A stretch of 64,000 bases of DNA from Craspedostauros australis (taxonomy: Eukaryota > Bacillariophyta > Bacillariophyceae > Mastogloiales > Achnanthaceae), in NCBI GenBank assembly GCA_026770025.1, contig JAMXDE010000014.1, positions 1,612,001-1,676,000 on the forward strand, read 5' to 3'. The translations under genes and the position numbers were made by a program. This document shows, one piece after another, positions 33,445 through 45,000 of the stretch (positions are counted from its first letter, which is position 1; every line of letters begins with the position of its first letter). The notes under the pieces are model-generated. The model ran no database searches. It saw only the letters and a list, made by a program, of their open reading frames with translations, and was not told where the DNA came from.

Positions 33445-36400
33445 TCAGACCTCCTCCTCCACCTCTGAATGTTCTCCTATTCCCAAATCCGCATTGGTGG
33501 CGCGGTACTTGTCAAGCAACGCCTCAACTCCGCCAGTGACATGGTTGGCGATGCCGCTCCCTTCACCATCATCTTTCCCCGCTCTCTCGCTCATGCTGTT
33601 GATCGTCGTGGATACGATTCCATTCATTCCACCGTCAACACCATCGCCTTCTTTCCCATCAATTGCTGTTGCTGCGCCCAAGCAATGGCGAGAACCCGCC
33701 ACGTACATACTCGTGCCATCCTTGTCGACACCATCGTCGTTCTTCTTCGTGGTGAGAGACAAAGATGGTGGTTCTGCATCCGTGCTGTCTGTTTCTTCAC
33801 TTCCATTTTCATGCTCATTTTCATGTTCGCCACCGCGACTTTGAGTCAAAGATGTGTCCAAAGATGGGTTGGAAAGCGAGTCGGAAGATTGGTCGTCTCC
33901 ATTCGTGACGCCGATGGAGATGACGCCGACGGTCGTCGAGGGATCGGTACTCTGCAGCTTGGGCTTGCCGGTCATTGGCGAGTCCGATGGCACAATCTCA
34001 CCCGTATGGAGAACGCGGAAGCCGTTGCTCCGGATGCTTTCAGTGCTGTCGTTGCAGAAGTCCCCATCGGACACAGATGACATCGCCGAGACCCCTCCCT
34101 CTGCTTCCGCCACTCCATCTGTGGCGCCGACGCCCACTTGAGACTCTTCCTTCTTCTCTTCTTCATACTTGGCTTCCGGCGACGGCGACGGCAGGTTGGT
34201 CCCCTTCGCTGAGCTGTCCACCGAATCATCCAAAAACAGATTTCGGACATGCGACTCGCGCGGCGGCTCCGGCGCTTCCTTGCTGCGTTCGATAGATTCC
34301 ATCAAATTCGCGCTGGGACCGCTGGCAATCCACAGAAACTGCTCCGTGGACAACATTGTGAGCTTGGGGTCGTACTTGCCTGCACCCTGCGGTTTTGGCT
34401 TTGGACGATTTGCTGCTGCAACTGACAAATCATGGCCAGAGCTGTACCGCTTCTTCACTGCTGCCAGTCGCTCTGCAAAGTCATCGACGATCGGCTCGTC
34501 ATCGCTGTCGTTGCTACCGTGATCCATGACATCGTCAGTGTTTGTTGTAGCAGCGGATACGGCGGCCATGTCCAAGAATGCGTCGCTCGACAACATCGCC
34601 AAGTTTGGATTGTAGGCTCCAAGAGGGGCGCCGAAACCACTGACGTCATTCTCGTCCACATCCTCGTCGATCATCGAATCTCCAGCGCCGTTCTCTGATT
34701 CCATTTCCATCTGCTGTCGCTTTGCAGCGGACAGGGCGGAGGAAGAGGGGGCATCAGGCGACGGTGGTGTCAGAACGCACGTCGATGGTTTCATGACTGG
34801 CGTCGCATCGCTGTCCAGAGATTTGTTGATCTCGGGAGTCCCAAGTGTTGCCTTGGCCGAACCACCGGCACCTGCTCGAGCTGCTGTTGCTGACGATGTT
34901 GGTGTTGTCTGTGATGCTTCGTCAAGTCTGTTGAAGGTCCCCTTCTTGGGATCGAGCGTGATGACGGTCATCTGTATTGGGTCCGAACTGTTCGCCTCGC
35001 CAAGCTTCGTTCGCAACGGATTTTGATAATCATGCCACGCCGGTGTGACCGTATCGTTGATTTGATCAGTCTCCGAAGACTGGAAGTTGTCGATTCGGTT
35101 GGAGAGGGCATCGAGCTGCGCCGACAGCGGTGCTGAGGGGTCGAAGCCGTACTTCTGCACAGGCGCCTGCTTCGCGAGATTCCGAATTTCCATGGCGACG
35201 GGGGTGTCGTAGCGGCGCTTCGACGTCATGGCACGAGTCTGCTGGATGTCACGTGCAATGAGGCTCTTCCAGCTGTTGTCTTGCGTCGAGATGGACGAAT
35301 CGTCATCCCAGTCGTTGTGATTCTGATACGATGCGCTGCGTCTGCGACGGCGGACCACGCCGTAATCTCCCTCGGGCACGAAAGCCTGATCCAATGTGCA
35401 GCCGCTGATGAGGCTGTTGGCATCATCTTCGACGTCATCGTATCGTTGGTAGTTGTACCGGGGCGGTGTCTCTTCGTCGGATTCTTGTGCGACCTTGGTT
35501 GCAGACGAGTTGCCCATGATTCGTCGCGGGGGTCCGTAGTCGCCCTCCTCCGTCTGACCTTTGAATGCGCTTGCGTGGCTGAGGCGGCTGGTGGATGTAT
35601 TGTTCGACGAGACAGATCCATCATCGTCCGACTTTATTCTGTCCTTTCGCTTCCACTTGGGCTGTTGCTTCTGTTTGGATTGCCTGTTGCGTCGGTTTCT
35701 TCGTTCGCGGCGCTTCTCCTCGAAGATTCGCTTCTGCGCCTCCATGCTCGCTGCTGAAAGCAAAGAGAAATTCGACTGGCTGCGGTTGTCAGCGTCATCA
35801 TCAGCGGCGCCGCCGCCCATGCCAAGCATGAGGCCGCCCTTCGTGCCTTGCAGGGAGAGAGCATCACCTCCCTTCGTGCGGGCTGCCGGCTTGTCCTTGT
35901 CGCTTATCATGGAGAAGTCAAAGTACCAGCTGTTTGAGTCCTTGAGTTTCATGCTGTCGCTCTGTCGTGCGCTGGTTGAGCGATGCTGAGCATCCCCACC
36001 CACGCTTTCGGTGTCGGATTCTCGGACCTGATTCTCGATCTTTTCGAAGTCACCCCACAAGTCTTTGTACCCCTGCAGGTCCTCCATGCGTTCCTTGATC
36101 TTGTCCTTCTTGCGCTTCTGCTTGTCAGCTCGCTTGGCAAGTTGGACCTGCAGCTTGAGCTTGTTGAAGTCGGAGAGGGTGTGCGCATCCACTGATTCCT
36201 TTGGCAAGTCCGCCGATTCCTCCGCATCTGGCATGACCTTGCCACCGTCGTTGTTGGAATGAGCAATCGGATTTTCAGATGAGTGTGTGGGTCCCATGTC
36301 AGCATCCATGCCGTTGCTATTGCTATTGTTGTTGTTGATATTGCCATTGCTACTATCATTGGCGTTTCGCACTGGAGTGGATCTATTGATGGATGGTTTG

Positions 36401-37473
36401 CGATGGATGATGCTGGATGGTCGAATGATCTTCTGGTGCAGAAGCTTGACGTTCGTTTGGGATGCAAAGACGCGCTCAGGTGATGGGATAATCCCCCTCA
36501 TCTTTTTCGTTGTTGGAGGTGAAGGTATCGATCCGATCGCAACGGATGATGATGTTGATGTCGATGTCGCCAACGACGCTGGTGTGACTGTGGAGGATGT
36601 TCCAGGCTTGGATTTGTGCGAGCTGCGTGATCTGCTCTTGCTGCTGGACTTCTTCCTTCTGGTCTTCTTCAACGTGCTGCGTCTCAGGTTGGGCTCGAGA
36701 GACACCTCGCTGTCCGATGCATCCATGACCGACGATGAGGATGGGTGGTGCTTGCTGTATCTGGACTGAGCAGACAGAGACTCCTCATCGCTGGGTGCAG
36801 CGAGCGATCCATCATCTGGCGGCACCAGCTGTCGGCTTACGACATGATTGTCGCTCTGCGACTGTGCCCCCTGCTGCATCGCCATGAGGTCGCAGAAATC
36901 CACCAAGGCAAGGCTGGCGTTGTCATTGTTTGTGGTCTGATGTTGGTGTCCGGAGGTTGCATCGCATTCCTCCGTCTCCTCATCTTCCTCTTGCAGTGCT
37001 TCGAGAGTGCTGTTGGACGTGATGTGGCTGTGCGCGGCGATGCTGTTGCTGTCTTCCGAATACTCGTAGCCGGAGTCGTTGCCCGTGTTGCTGCTGACCA
37101 CGCTGCTTCCCACGTTGCTGCTGGCGCTGGTCTGGGACCTGAATGCCTCGAGAGTGCGGCCAGTCGAGCTGGGGGACGTAGACGACTGAGGCGAGGAGAG
37201 CCCCATGGGTGTTGGCGGGTGAGTTGCGGCTGTGTTCTCGGAAGGTGATGCAAGATCCATCTGGCTGTCGCCGTTGGACGACTTCGACGTGGACATGGTG
37301 AGGATGGAGAGCTTGTTGAACTTCTTCGATTTCTTGTTCTTCTGCTGCTTCTGCTGCGGTTGCCCTGGGCTCACGTTCATGCCTTTGATTGCATTTCTGC
37401 TTGCCTTCTTCTTCTTGCCCGCAGACCTGCTGCGGCTGGCATTCGCGCCAGGTTGGCTTTGGCACTGTCCCAT
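33445..37473 (-). CDS. Large disordered protein with N-myristoylation signal
   Basis: A single exon of 1,342 codons starting MGQCQSQPG: Gly2 and Ser6 fit the N-myristoyltransferase consensus, and Cys4 could be palmitoylated, so membrane anchoring is likely. The first 40 residues are basic (A-G-K-K-K-K-A-S-R). Most of the protein is Ser/Asp/Asn-rich and predicted disordered, with basic clusters near 285-300 (R-R-K-K-S-S-S-K-S-R-S-R-S), a Lys/Arg-rich helix near 440-470, and Arg/Lys runs near 615-640. Two copies of a motif, Y-(N/D)-P-x-L-x-M-L-S-(S/T)-x-x-F-L, lie near residues 952-970 and 1031-1049. The second half carries short helices such as F-A-E-R-L-A-A-V-K-K-R-Y. I do not recognise a family. 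It could be a membrane-tethered scaffold with docking motifs. Confidence 0.78.
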   Translation of the reverse strand: MGQCQSQPGANASRSRSAGKKKKASRNAIKGMNVSPGQPQQKQQKNKKSKKFNKLSILTMSTSKSSNGDSQMDLASPSENTAATHPPTPMGLSSPQSSTSPSSTGRTLEAFRSQTSASSNVGSSVVSSNTGNDSGYEYSEDSNSIAAHSHITSNSTLEALQEEDEETEECDATSGHQHQTTNNDNASLALVDFCDLMAMQQGAQSQSDNHVVSRQLVPPDDGSLAAPSDEESLSAQSRYSKHHPSSSSVMDASDSEVSLEPNLRRSTLKKTRRKKSSSKSRSRSSHKSKPGTSSTVTPASLATSTSTSSSVAIGSIPSPPTTKKMRGIIPSPERVFASQTNVKLLHQKIIRPSSIIHRKPSINRSTPVRNANDSSNGNINNNNSNSNGMDADMGPTHSSENPIAHSNNDGGKVMPDAEESADLPKESVDAHTLSDFNKLKLQVQLAKRADKQKRKKDKIKERMEDLQGYKDLWGDFEKIENQVRESDTESVGGDAQHRSTSARQSDSMKLKDSNSWYFDFSMISDKDKPAARTKGGDALSLQGTKGGLMLGMGGGAADDDADNRSQSNFSLLSAASMEAQKRIFEEKRRERRNRRNRQSKQKQQPKWKRKDRIKSDDDGSVSSNNTSTSRLSHASAFKGQTEEGDYGPPRRIMGNSSATKVAQESDEETPPRYNYQRYDDVEDDANSLISGCTLDQAFVPEGDYGVVRRRRRSASYQNHNDWDDDSSISTQDNSWKSLIARDIQQTRAMTSKRRYDTPVAMEIRNLAKQAPVQKYGFDPSAPLSAQLDALSNRIDNFQSSETDQINDTVTPAWHDYQNPLRTKLGEANSSDPIQMTVITLDPKKGTFNRLDEASQTTPTSSATAARAGAGGSAKATLGTPEINKSLDSDATPVMKPSTCVLTPPSPDAPSSSALSAAKRQQMEMESENGAGDSMIDEDVDENDVSGFGAPLGAYNPNLAMLSSDAFLDMAAVSAATTNTDDVMDHGSNDSDDEPIVDDFAERLAAVKKRYSSGHDLSVAAANRPKPKPQGAGKYDPKLTMLSTEQFLWIASGPSANLMESIERSKEAPEPPRESHVRNLFLDDSVDSSAKGTNLPSPSPEAKYEEEKKEESQVGVGATDGVAEAEGGVSAMSSVSDGDFCNDSTESIRSNGFRVLHTGEIVPSDSPMTGKPKLQSTDPSTTVGVISIGVTNGDDQSSDSLSNPSLDTSLTQSRGGEHENEHENGSEETDSTDAEPPSLSLTTKKNDDGVDKDGTSMYVAGSRHCLGAATAIDGKEGDGVDGGMNGIVSTTINSMSERAGKDDGEGSGIANHVTGGVEALLDKYRATNADLGIGEHSEVEEEV

Positions 37474-39380
37474 TGTGGATTATATGTCTGACGCGGCGCT
37501 GTTTGGCTGCGCTTGACTTTGTACTCCTATTATATGTGTGAGTATGGTTTCTCCTGCGAGCATGCAATGGATAGAGACAGAGACGGAGATAGTGAGCTGG
37601 TTGATGCGCGGGCAGTTGTTGTTATCGTTCTCGTTGTTGTCGTTGTTTGCGATTGGCCTCTTCCGCAACTGCTGAATGTTGAATCCGGAAGGCGTCAACT
37701 GTGGCGCAATCTGTGGTGATGTCGATGGTTCACACAACGTGATGGTGATTGTGGTGATGACAATGATGACAATGATGACGATGATGACAACGATGATGGA
37801 TGTAAATCGATGGCCGATGTGCGTGCTGTCTGCTGCGAATGGATCCTACCGTTGATGGCGCTGATTCGATTGAAGGCGATCCTTGGTGGCTCGGAGCGCC
37901 GCGCTGAGTACGAGTGTGACAAGTGCTGTGCTTGTCCTCCTCGTGGCCTCGTGGTGTGTGCTTGTGCTCTGCTTGGATCGCGAAGAGCGCAGCAACAGAC
38001 CAGATCAGAGTGTGGAGCGAAAAAGAGCTCGACAGGGTACTGACACGAGGGCTCTCGTGCACTCGTAACGTTCTTTGGGCCGACCCCGCTTTGGCGCGCT
38101 TTTTGCGGCCACGGATCTTGGTTTGCCGCGATTCGCTATACTCCGACAGTCAACCTCGTTGTTTGATCTGCCGTTTTTGTTCCTCACAAACAGGAGTACC
38201 TGTAAGTTCGTGCAGAGCAAGAGTCGAGCACGGCTCCTCTCTCTGGCAATCAATGATTATGGGACGTTGGATGGAGTCCCAATACCAACGATTCCGACAC
38301 TGAAATCAATCACAACGTGCGTCGTTGTTTGAACCTCTTTTTCGTTGCCTCTCGTCGGTGGTTGCGGATGTGCGAGTTGCCCAACGTGTGCATGAGTACG
38401 ACTATGATGAAGAGAGTGCAGTGCGAGTGTGGTCTTGCTTCCGTCTCTCACTCTTCTCTCCGCTTGCGATGTTCACTCCTTCGTTGTCTTCCGCTTCTTC
38501 GTTGTCGCTCCGGAGACTAACTCCTTGTGTTCCGGGCTCGACCTTGGTGGCTTTGGTTTGCAGATTCGATACGAGCCACAGCACTCTACTCCCATCCACA
38601 GAGCCGCATCTGCCCTTCGTGTGTGTCGCACCATTCGTTTTGCGTGTGGCTCGGTTATCCAATCCCAACATGGCCAAGAGTCGTGTTGTCCGCAATTGGA
38701 TGTGGTGATGGTCACGTTGGTTGCGCCATTGGAGTCGAAATTCCATCCGAGTCTTGTGCGGGCTTCAAACACACAGTGTGACAGCACAAGATTGGCCATT
38801 TCACCGTGTGTGAGACAAGATGGGTTGATCAAAAAGTATCCATGCTTGGATATAACTTTTATTCAAAATGTATCCGGCATCTCACTAACTTTGTCAAATG
38901 AATGACTCAGTCGACTAAAAAAGAGAAATTGACGGAAGAACTTCCAATCCCATCAAATTCGCTATTTCTAGTCACGAATATTGACTTGGAGTTTGTTCCT
39001 CCTTGTTCCTTCCACAACAATGGAACGAGAAGAATTCCACAGAAGATACAGATGCGCAACACGATCGTGGGAAGTTGTTGGTATCCACAAAGTGGAAGGG
39101 AGGCAGAGAAGCAACAAGGGAGGCAACCAACCGAAAGGAGAAGGGATGTGCCACGGGTCAATTGGGCATCCAGGGCTCGTACTCCAGAGACTTGGTTCAT
39201 ATTATACAACGAGCCTCGCCATCACTCTGTCAACCTCTCTTCTCCTTTTCATCTGATCACAACATCGCAACCCGCTGATCGCAATCCACTGATACGAACC
39301 AGCGCCGTCAACCACGAAGACAAGCAGCCAACAAGCACATCAGCAACAATCGCAGTCATTACAACACCAGCAGCGGCAGC
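37474..39380. promoter_or_regulatory. Divergent intergenic region, myristoylated protein / lipase
   Basis: 1.9 kb between two divergent starts. It includes a GATGACAAT-type tandem tract (about 37755-37795). Short overlapping frames (up to 160 codons near 38429-38905) lack domains or consistent codon use and were not called. Confidence 0.4.
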
Positions 39381-41375
39381 ATGAGTCAGCTTCGCATCAT
39401 GGCAGCCAGGAGGGTCTGGTTCCTGATCCTCATGATCTGCACGCTGTCGATCTGCTCCATCGCATCCGATCGTTCGCATCAGCATGAAACCCGTCAGAGC
39501 CGACGACGAAGGCGACGCAGCGCCGACAATGGCAACAGGCGTCATGACCAACGACAACATTCGGCCAAAAATGGACTTGATGAGATATCGACGCTGTTCG
39601 ACAGGCTGTCCGAAGATTCTCCGGATCTTGACAGTACCAACACTTCCAATTGGATCGAGCAGATGGGTAACGACTTGCAAATCTTCTTGCGCAACAACGT
39701 CTTTGGTCAAAATGACGTGGACAGTCGATCGGATTCCTTTCTGTCGCATGTCACCAGCACTCATCCAGAGGGCGACAGTGCGGATGCCAGTGCGCAGCAT
39801 GGCAACATCCGCTCCGGTGACGACGCTTCGAGTGCGGCGGACAGCACTGAGTCAACGTCTCCCAATTGGCTTGATGCATTCATTGAAGGCATCTCACACA
39901 CCGATGACGCCCACGACAACGATCACGCTCAAGTTCGCGACGAGGAGAAGGAATCCTTCTTGGAAGGTCTCACCACCATCTCACAACAGTGGAAGGAGAG
40001 CAGCACCAAAATCCCCACCATCGACGCCATCAAAGCGGTCTTCAGCGCTCTCGACGACGTCCTCAAGCAGCTTGATCGCACCTTCGGAAAGGTTTTCGAG
40101 GGATTCGATTCATTCCCCCTTGCCGTCGTCTACTTCTTGGCCTACGAGGACAGCCAGAAGAATGTTTCCTGGAAACGTCGTCAGCACCTGTGGTACGATC
40201 AAGTCCCGCGCAATGTCATGGTGGAGCTCCATGACGCGCTCTACTTATCGCAGCTCGCCTACGTCGATTCGTTGCAAGTCTTTGCCGATGGCCTGCGACG
40301 ATTCCACAACAATTCCTGGCAGCTCGTCTACGGGTCGACCGAAAGCCGTCCCAACTATCCGGCCAACTTCTTGCTGGTGCACAAACAAATGGCGCCCATG
40401 CACGAAAAAAAGCCAAGGCATCACGCCGATGCCATGCAATCCATCATGCCATGGGAATCGAAGCCGTGGCTGGAGTATGAGGAGGATGCGGACAGCAATG
40501 GTCGCAGCAACGAAATCGAAGTCGTGCTGGTGGTGCGCGGCACGAAGGAATTGACGGATGTTCTGTCGGACGGCATGCTGGAACCGGTGCCGTACCGTGA
40601 TGGGTTTGCGCATGGTGGTATTCTGCAAGGCGGGTTGGAGCTGGCCGAAGAGCATCTGCCCAAGCTTCGGCAATTGCTGGAGCACTCGGGAAGGGAGAGG
40701 ATCAAGCTGTACATCGTCGGTCACAGTTTGGGAGCTGGAGCAGGCACCATCGCCGCGATGGAGTTCAACGAGTACGACTTCATCACTGTCGAGGCTGTCG
40801 GCTTCGGATGCCCGGCCTTGCTGTCACCAGAGTTGTCGGAATCCGTCAAGGATTATGTCGAAACGATCGTCGCCGATTCCGACATCGTGCCGCGCATGAG
40901 CGGCGCAACGCTCGTCAACGTGCTGCTGGACATGATGAAGCTCGAATGGAAGGAGCAGTTCCATGCCGATCTCGAGTTTTACGTCGCCCGCGCGAAGCAG
41001 ATGTCACCCCTTGCAAAGCTGGTACCAAAGGCCGATGATCTGAAGAAGTGGTTCGAGGCGTTGATTGCCGACAAATCTGATCATCCGATTCGTCAAATCG
41101 CCGACAGCGGCAAGCATGCTGATGCCCACACAAGGCACTCGGCGGGCATACAGCGCACGGAACCGGTCCTAATCCCGCCCGGGTCTTGCATCCACATGTA
41201 CCGCGATGGCGTGGGATACACCGCGGCTTACACACCGTGCGATTTCTTCAACCAAGTCGACGTATCGCGCACCGCCGTCGATGATCACATGATCATGACC
41301 GGGTATCACAGAGCCATGGTCACATGGGTCCGAGATCAGGACCAGAACTTCATGGTAGGTGTCAGTCCCATGTGA
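39381..41375 (+). CDS. Secreted class 3 (DAG-type) lipase
   Basis: A single exon of 664 codons. Residues 1-29 form a signal peptide (R-V-W-F-L-I-L-M-I-C-T-L-S-I-C-S-I-A-S). Next come a polybasic stretch (six Arg) and an acidic, Ser-rich region to about 220. The alpha/beta-hydrolase domain starts near 270. It includes L-V-V-R-G-T-K (oxyanion strand), the elbow G-H-S-L-G-A-G with the nucleophile Ser near residue 450, V-A-D-S-D-I-V-P-R with the acid Asp near 500, and a terminal H-x-I-M-T-G-Y-H supplying the His near 635-645. This order is that of class 3 lipases and diacylglycerol lipases, which release fatty acids from di- or triacylglycerols. It probably acts in the secretory pathway or outside the cell. 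The last codons (N-F-M-V-G-V-S-P-M) overlap a GTAGGT donor-like site, so a 3' intron is possible. Confidence 0.88.
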   Translation: MSQLRIMAARRVWFLILMICTLSICSIASDRSHQHETRQSRRRRRRSADNGNRRHDQRQHSAKNGLDEISTLFDRLSEDSPDLDSTNTSNWIEQMGNDLQIFLRNNVFGQNDVDSRSDSFLSHVTSTHPEGDSADASAQHGNIRSGDDASSAADSTESTSPNWLDAFIEGISHTDDAHDNDHAQVRDEEKESFLEGLTTISQQWKESSTKIPTIDAIKAVFSALDDVLKQLDRTFGKVFEGFDSFPLAVVYFLAYEDSQKNVSWKRRQHLWYDQVPRNVMVELHDALYLSQLAYVDSLQVFADGLRRFHNNSWQLVYGSTESRPNYPANFLLVHKQMAPMHEKKPRHHADAMQSIMPWESKPWLEYEEDADSNGRSNEIEVVLVVRGTKELTDVLSDGMLEPVPYRDGFAHGGILQGGLELAEEHLPKLRQLLEHSGRERIKLYIVGHSLGAGAGTIAAMEFNEYDFITVEAVGFGCPALLSPELSESVKDYVETIVADSDIVPRMSGATLVNVLLDMMKLEWKEQFHADLEFYVARAKQMSPLAKLVPKADDLKKWFEALIADKSDHPIRQIADSGKHADAHTRHSAGIQRTEPVLIPPGSCIHMYRDGVGYTAAYTPCDFFNQVDVSRTAVDDHMIMTGYHRAMVTWVRDQDQNFMVGVSPM

Positions 41376-42084
41376 ACGCTGTCTTGTGTCGCTTTTTGAT
41401 GCACGGCAACTTTGGTATCTCGTTGATGTGTGTCGTATTCCATGCATAATCGGGTTCCAAGTTCTCTGCTCTTGTCTGGGCGCATCCTCGTATTCGCTGA
41501 CAAACTCGCTCACCAACTTCACTGCACTACCTGCTCTACACACCCATGCTCTCCACTGTTTGCGGGCGCAACGTGGATGGACTTCACCTTCGGTCGACAG
41601 TTCGACTTTAAGCACGACATCGCATCCATTCCATGTTGAGCAGGGTCGAGCGCTCCCTCTCTCCAGTCGTATCTGGTGCACAGAAATTCTTCAGCCCACG
41701 CGACCTGTGTTGCGCAAGAGATCCATGAATGCGCCAGTTCCACTATAAGCTCGCACAAGACTTGGATGTGTGTGAACGCAAGTGAGAGTGTACTCGTAGT
41801 TGCCACTCTAGTTTTTACTGATTACGAATAGTACATAGCTTTTCACAATGAGTGTGTTCCCTTTCCCATGACTCGCACAATACCATGCTTGCACTGCAGG
41901 TGAGCGTCATTTCCCATCTCGCGCTTTTTCGTCGATTGATCCTTGACGATAATGTCGCAGATGTCATCCCCTGAAACCAGACTTGCACAACGTAATTTTG
42001 ACTTTCTCCTTAAACCAGCATGCATGCATACATACATGCACGCGTGGATATTCGTTCAGTGATGGAGTGCAAGATCAAGGTGTC
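41376..42084. other. Convergent 3' intergenic region
   Basis: About 710 bp between the lipase and the CHD stops. A possible terminal lipase exon (after the CGACAG acceptor at about 41599-41604, ending at 41639) lies here. A CATGCATGCATACATACATGC tract is at 42019-42039. Confidence 0.35.
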
Positions 42085-45000
42085 TTATTTCTTCTTCCTG
42101 TTGACCGAGACGCAGGCTGCCGAAAAGACCTCCGGGATCAGGCCCAGCAATCTCGTTGCTTCCTCGATGACTTCGCCATCCTCATCGTTGTACAGGGCGC
42201 AGTTGTCGAACATGAGCAGGACGTCTTCGTAGAACTTCGTCGCTGCCTCCGACCCTGACCCATACTTGCCATCGTCGACGTTCTGACGGATAATGGACAT
42301 GTCGATTGGCCTCTTCACGACGTCGAAATACCCAGGCGCTTCGGAATCTGTCACCGCCTCGACGAAGACGGAATACTTGTCATTGCGATTCATCTTCTGA
42401 ATGGCAGCCAAAGCCACCTCTTTGAAGTGGTCTTTCAAGACGTTGGGAAGCTTCCACGGCCCTCGCTTCGTCAAGTTGCGTCTGGCAGAAGAGAACTTCG
42501 TGTCCAGGATTTCGCGTTCGCTCCTGATCTGGGAAAGCAGGAAGTAAACCGCACCGGGATCGTTGGATCCGCCGTCGTCTCCGAACGACCCGCCTGCTTC
42601 CGAAGAGCCCGGGCGTACGTCCCCGTGCGGTGAGCTTCTGGTTTTCTTGTTGCCTCGCCTTGGAGTCGACACCTGTTTCGTGCGCTTCCTCACTGGCGTG
42701 CCGCGTTGGGCTTGCTCCTTCGAATCCTGAGGTTCCTTCGTCTTCGCCGGAGTGACATCGTCGTCAGGTCGCTTCCTCTTTGCGACTTTGTCGCTGTGGG
42801 GCGCGGAACCATTTTCCGTTCCACCCAGGCTGAGCTTAATCCTCGGCTTCTTCTTGGTCGGCGATGCTGGTGAATCCTTTTCGCTCTTTACCTTGACCTT
42901 TATCTTTGGCGTGCCTGCCTCTTTCGCCTTCTTCTCCTTTTCGGCTGCTGCTGCCGCCGCCGCCGCAATCATTTCAGATTTCGTTCGTCTGACCCTCTTC
43001 TGTGAAACCGTTGTATCCGTGAAGGGGAAATGCATAGTCGTGCAATAGTATTACAGCGTTTCAAGACGCCGAGTGTTTGTGAAGTTGCGTCCAAGTTGCA
43101 ATCGTGGCAGAGCAAAAACAGGAGGGCAGAATTGAGATTGTGATTTCGGTGAGGAAAACATGAACTGTGCAACAACACGCGAGAGCAGATGGACAAGTGA
43201 TCTTGCCTTGCGGAGTACCTCGGGCAGTTCGCAAATGCGCGACCCCACGTACAAACTCCATTTACTCCATCACGTACCTTCTTGATTGGGAGACCCAGCC
43301 TTTCAGCGGTTTCCCGTTCTTCTCGTTCCTTTCTCCTGGCTTCTTCCATTTCGGCCTTGGTCCGCCTCCTGCGTCGTTTCTTGGGGGTAGCTCCACCCTT
43401 GGCCCCTTCCGCTGTGGCTGCGTTTGCCTGGACCTTCTTGTCGGTCTCATCCGAGATGGTAAGAACGGATCCATCTTCGGCAAGGAAGAGGTTGTGCTTC
43501 AGAGCGGCCTTTCGCAGGATCGATGGCCTCATGAGCGCCTGCTGCCTTGCCTCCGTGACGATGTTGGAGTTCGGCGAGTTGAACTGCAGACAATTCTGCA
43601 TGACGAGGATGAAGTCCCTTTGCATCGCCTGGACCGATCGGTACTCGTTGCGCTCGAGCTTCTTCTGCATGGTCCCGTAATCCATCGGCTTCTTGATTTG
43701 GTCGTAGTACTCAGGGAACTCATCCTCTGGCACAGGCACGGAGAAGATGCCACCGTTAGCGTCATCGATGATCATGACCTCCTCCAGGACGGTGTGCAAC
43801 ACTTTCTGCACCATATCGCGCGGGAAGGCTGGCCAGGCGCGTCCTGCGGCAGTCGCTGCATCGTCACCGGCGGCCCACTGGCGACGGCGGTTCGCCTCCT
43901 TCTGGCTGATGACGATCTTCTTCTTGCTCGCGTCGAAGATGTCATCGCCGTCAGACCATCCGGCTTCATCATCCGAGGGCGTCTTGAACAGTTCGTCTCC
44001 ATTGCCGCGGCCCTCGTCGTCTGATCCTCCGGCCTGCGCTAGCCTCTTGCGCTCGTTGTCTGCCAAAATCTCGGCCTTCGTGCGACGTTTGCGCTTGGGT
44101 TTCTTTGTGCTGGTGATGAGGAGCTCCTCACGGATCGGGGTCCTGCTGCCAGAGCTCTCGCGGCCGCGCCGCTTGGGTGTGGATGGCATGTCCGAGGTAC
44201 GGCAGCGACGCCGACGATTGCCTTCGAGGCGGTTGAGCATGGTCTTGGCAAGGTGTCGCTGATCCTCGCTGAACAGCTTTTCCTTGACGCTGATGGTAAG
44301 CAGCAGCTTTTGCGCAGTTTGCTTCTCTTCTGCCGGCAACGCGTCATCCTCCGCCTCGTCAAAAATGTCATCCATCATGCTCTTGAGATCAGACATGAAC
44401 TTGGCGACCTTCCTCTTGTTAGTCAGTGTGAGTTTGTACTTCTTCTCGCCATCTTCCTCCTCATCATCATCATCGTCGTCGTCTTCGTCATTCTCGTCCG
44501 CATCAGCATCGGCATCGCCTCCACCATTTTGACTTTTGCCCTGCTCGTTCGCTTTGCCACCATCCCCGCCTCCTTCGACATCCATATCCACAACGTCAGA
44601 CTTGCTGTGCCCATTCGCATCTTTCCCGGTCCCGTCGCCATTCATGATTTCGTTGTCCTTCTTTTCTTCCCCTCCGTTCGAATCGTTGATTCCATTCATC
44701 ATGGCATTGTCACCCTGTTGCTCTGGTTTGTTGTCTGCAGCCATGTCGTTTGGATTCCCGGATGATGTTTCGCCGTTCTGGGGGTTGTCTACGTTGGTGG
44801 CCTCGTTTTCGGGCGCCTTCGGTCGACCACGTCCACGGCCTCTGCCACGACCTCGCTTGGTGGTCGTTCCGAAGACTTCGTCCGACAGGTCGTGCATCTT
44901 CTGCAGCATGATGGTGGGAGTGATGAAATCAGGCATCACCTTCTGCCAAAACAGGGGATCGTCCATGTCCAAGCCGGCCGATTTGCTATCGCTGGTGAAT

